Shown: positions 7,175-9,280 of the stretch, in pieces
Layout: every line of letters begins with the position of its first letter
Numbering within the stretch: position 1 is the first letter of the stretch
From: a candidate division SR1 bacterium CG_4_9_14_3_um_filter_40_9
GTDB lineage: Bacteria > Patescibacteriota > Gracilibacteria > Absconditabacterales > Absconditicoccaceae
Assembly: GCA_002791215.1 (NCBI GenBank)
Contig: PFWQ01000057.1
Span: 2,206 to 11,485, forward strand
Direction: 5' to 3'
Length of the DNA stretch: 9,280 bases
Made by a program: the position numbers and the translations under genes
Notes under the pieces: generated by a model
The model's database searches: none
The model's input: only the letters and a program-made list of their open reading frames with translations
Told to the model about the DNA's origin: nothing

Positions 7175-8632
7175 TTATTTTGTCTTTGCAGAATTACCTG
7201 CCGCTTTAACTGCGTTTTCCGCTGCTTCGACAGCCGCTAGAACCTCAGCTGGTGTAGCATTGGCATTTGCATTTTTGACTTTTGCTGCTACCTGAAGACC
7301 AGCATTTTGGGCAACTGCCTCGATAACTGTGTCCTGAGCAGCTGAATCTGTCATAGCGCTCATTACTTGTATCACTGCTTCTGCTGCGGGAGTAATTATC
7401 GCTCCCACTATCTGACCAGCTGTATAAGTATCATCTACTGCATTATTGACTTGCTGCTCTGTAGTAGTGATAGCATTTTCGATAGTTACCGTTTCCGTAG
7501 CAGTAACGTTAGCTGACTGGATTTCAAGTACCGGCTCAACTGCTGCAGTCACATGCTCATCAAAATATTTTGTAAATTCTGATCTGATCAACGTATTTTC
7601 TAAGTTGGCGATTTTTCCAGGTGGGTCTCGAGAAAATCCACAATCTCTATCATTTGGGCAGCTTTTTTCACAAATACCGTTATCCTTACATCCGCCGCCG
7701 CTACCTCATCATTGAGTGCACCATGTCAATCCATAATGCGAACAGCATTCTTGTTCTGTCCATAATGCATAGCACTCTAGGTGAAATTCTGATCCATCAC
7801 AACCATCTCTTTCCCAATCGCAATAACCAGCTCCACCACCTCATCATCACTGACAGTCTGGATCATTTGGACAGAAATTTCCGTTTGGATCACAACTACA
7901 TATTCCATCAGAAGGGACATCACATGGTGGAACCTTGCATATCGGAATTTCACATCGATCTATACTATCACATTTTCCGCCGCCGCCTCATCAATGATCA
8001 CACAAGCTGAGATCAAGAGGAATGGCTTTGCGAGTATTAATTAATATCTGCCGAGACGTCTCAAACGGGATATATACGGCTGCCATATATTCTTTTGATA
8101 AAATCTGTCTTCCCATGGTTGGATCTATAACTCCATTTACTGTCACTGCATCTAATTCATTTTGCACTTTAGCAAGATCTGTCTCTCTCTGAGCTTGGAA
8201 AACATTCTCCATATCAGCCACCAATAAGGTATCGTTCATCACTTCATTTACTTTTTGCTGAGTATTTTTCAAGGTGTCTTTGACCAAATTATCAAGTTTG
8301 AGTTGATGTTCTGGTTGTAATCTGAGTCTCCGATCAAATCTCAAATATCCGAGGATACCTGCACAGCTTTTATTCTGTCCAGCTGCTACGCCGCCTCATC
8401 ACTGACATCGTGTACAATCTTTACATTCGGCTTGACTGCAAACAGGAGAAGTTGTGCATGGTCCGGGCCCTTCACAGTTAACGGCAGATTGGCACACATT
8501 AGTATCACATTGCAACAATCCATCACCGCCGTCTGCAAGCTGAGCTGAAGTTCTGAGCTGAATTAAAACTATAACCACCGCTACAACGATCACTGAGCCG
8601 ACAAGCACCATGAGCTTGTGAGCCATTTTCAT
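7175..8632 (-). CDS. 485-aa membrane-anchored Cys/Gly-rich surface protein (UGA = Gly)
   Basis: One frame runs from ATG (8630-8632; an in-frame ATG also at 8626) to TAA (7175-7177). Nine UGA codons are read as Gly. The layout is: a short basic N-terminus and one hydrophobic helix (residues 7-26, VLVGSVIVVAVVIVLIQL); a Cys-rich block (about 37-77, eight Cys) with CKDCTRCQ at its end; a charged helical segment (about 98-205); a second Cys-rich block (about 213-330) with CDPNGNFCPNDPDC and CKDNGICEKSCPNDRDC; then an Ala/Thr/Val-rich, Cys-free tail (about 345-485). About 28 Cys in total. Four Gly linkers (starting at residues 78, 214, 262 and 308) separate the blocks. No lipobox is seen, so it is probably an N-terminally anchored, disulfide-stabilised extracellular protein. 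The Cys pattern recalls small disulfide-rich repeats, but I cannot name a family. Two 3' hairpins end the unit. Function unknown. Confidence 0.82.
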
Positions 8633-8878
8633 TTTTTTACCATTTGTTTTACCATGATGAAAATATAAAATATAAAAAATAAAAAATACTTAAGACGATT
8701 GATTTTTAACAAAATTTCCACATTATGCAAGTTCTCATGGTATATTATTCCAATTATTGCCTGTGTTTTAACATATATGCTATTGATATTTTTACTTTTT
8801 ATGTGGGGATCACATTATTTTTGTCCTACAATTTTCTTTGACTTTAAAAATGAAAATCAGTAGAGATTAACAAATATC
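8633..8878. other. AT-rich region upstream of the surface protein gene, no gene supported
   Basis: The first 60 nt next to the gene are almost pure A/T with several TATATT-like boxes on the minus strand. One candidate promoter is TTGTTA followed after 18 nt by TATTTT, but it is weak. No Shine-Dalgarno precedes the ATG. A plus-strand frame at 8699-8863 is discussed under rejected items. Confidence 0.4.
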
Positions 8879-8994
8879 AAACCCACCCCGATACTTGCCC
8901 CATCTTTAGCAAAGGCTGAAAGAAAGAGGCCGAAATCTGTTCCCTTGAGTTCCCTCTTTATGTAAAGAGGGGGGACCCGCAGGGTGGGAGATTT
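8879..8994. repeat. MITE-like intergenic repeat, copy B
   Basis: This roughly 116-nt element has inverted ends, AAACCCACCCC (8879-8889) against GGTGGGAGATTT (8983-8994). It contains a perfect hairpin, CCCTCTTTA pairing with TAAAGAGGG (8952-8971, 2-nt loop), and a small ACCCGCAGGGT fold beside it. Read on the minus strand, its first 35 nt (AAATCTCCCACCCTGCGGG onward) match copy A at 6434-6468. It carries no gene. The two copies lie in opposite orientation. Confidence 0.65.
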
Positions 8995-9011
8995 AGATAA
9001 ACATATTTGCT

Positions 9012-9173
9012 ATGCACTACCATTATAAAGATTATCTCAAAGAATATTCTCAACACAATAGGAAGGTACCAACCAAATCTGAAGGACTAGTCCGACATTG
9101 TATTCTAAAAAAAGATAAAATGTGACACAGATTCCTTAGATAAAAACCCATAAATGATTTTATAGTAAATTAA
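9012..9173 (+). pseudogene. Decayed DUF559-type gene (endonuclease-like fold), 5' remnant
   Basis: From ATG (9012) the frame reads MHYHYKDYLKEYSQHNRK, then PTKSEGLVRHCILKKDKMGHRFLR, then TAA (9141-9143), then KPINDFIVN and a second TAA (9171-9173). This follows the N-terminus of DUF559 proteins, which have a pattern like RKxxTxAExLLWxxL, then LGYxFxRQxPI, then FIVDFYC. The first TAA stands where the family has Gln (one base from CAA). The family Trp is Arg here, and the family Asp after FIV is Asn. The UGA at 9126-9128 falls on the conserved Gly before the YxF position, so the ancestor used the same code. DUF559 proteins have a Vsr/restriction-endonuclease-like fold and uncertain roles. Nothing recognisable of the rest is found to the window edge. 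Identification rests on motif memory. Confidence 0.55.
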
Positions 9174-9280
9174 AATAGGATTTAGGAAGTTATATATTGT
9201 TACTATATAGTTCATTACAACAAAATTGTCGTCACTGTGTTCCTAAATTTATGTGTAATTCACTATATTTTGGATTTCTA
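9174..9280. other. AT-rich right edge, no feature supported
   Basis: Stops occur in all plus-strand frames. A loose inverted pair, TTTAGGAA (9181-9188) and TTCCTAAA (9240-9247), is separated by 51 nt. It is probably noncoding remains of the decayed gene. Confidence 0.3.

Noticed and set aside
271..8632. A run of pseudogenes, broken by TGA stops, under the standard code.
   Set aside because: All breaks are TGA only, the pieces stay in one frame per gene, and the TGA sites match conserved glycines. A changed code explains everything; decay would also give TAA, TAG and frameshifts.
8699..8863. A plus-strand frame starting TTG (or ATG at 8777) with a membrane-like stretch (IIPIIACVLTYMLLIFLLF).
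   Set aside because: It has only a rare start, no ribosome binding site, and very AT-rich DNA, which yields hydrophobic runs by chance. Too weak to call, though a small membrane peptide is not excluded.
8879..8994. Minus-strand frame through repeat B that reads like a protein tail (FAKDGASIGVGLIF).
   Set aside because: It runs through the inverted-end repeat, has no start, and does not continue as a coherent domain. It is better explained as translated noncoding repeat.
9181..9247. Inverted pair TTTAGGAA/TTCCTAAA at the right edge, and a 12-nt match (GTTCCTAAATTT) to 6362-6373.
   Set aside because: Short, AT-rich and widely spaced; expected by chance in this composition.

Overview
The window reads as a piece of an AT-rich genome from the Patescibacteria (CPR), in the lineages that read UGA as glycine (translation table 25: Absconditabacteria/SR1 or Gracilibacteria/BD1-5). 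With the standard code the minus strand looks like a string of broken fragments. Reading UGA as Gly fuses them into long genes with no gaps. The UGA codons fall on near-invariant glycines: the REIGHG and DAGVP motifs and the KH-domain GKGG loop of PNPase, and the PRPP loop of a phosphoribosyltransferase. I count about 45 in-frame UGA codons in seven minus-strand genes. The six complete genes all end in UAA or UAG. Trp is encoded by UGG, so UGA is not Trp.

All intact genes are on the minus strand. In transcription order (high to low coordinate): (1) a 485-aa membrane-anchored protein rich in Cys and Gly, 8632-7175, followed by two hairpins, one a good intrinsic terminator; (2) a 145-aa purine-type phosphoribosyltransferase, 6994-6557, with its own promoter; (3) polynucleotide phosphorylase (pnp), 6258-4126, with a predicted promoter, a roughly 130-nt leader holding a long hairpin, and an intrinsic terminator; (4) a 92-aa unknown protein, 3983-3705, just ahead of (5) an eIF2B-family sugar-phosphate isomerase, most likely ribose-1,5-bisphosphate isomerase, 3685-2741; (6) a 769-aa unknown soluble protein, 2580-271; (7) the N-terminus of another unknown protein running off the left edge, 230-1. 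On the plus strand near the right edge there is a decayed DUF559-type gene (9012-9173).

The themes are RNA turnover (pnp) and nucleotide salvage (phosphoribosyltransferase, and the isomerase that in SR1 and archaea belongs to the AMP-to-RuBisCO route), plus a surface protein. Two intergenic stretches (6434-6524 and 8879-8994) carry related MITE-like hairpin elements in opposite orientation. No tRNA, rRNA, CRISPR array or intact transposase was seen.
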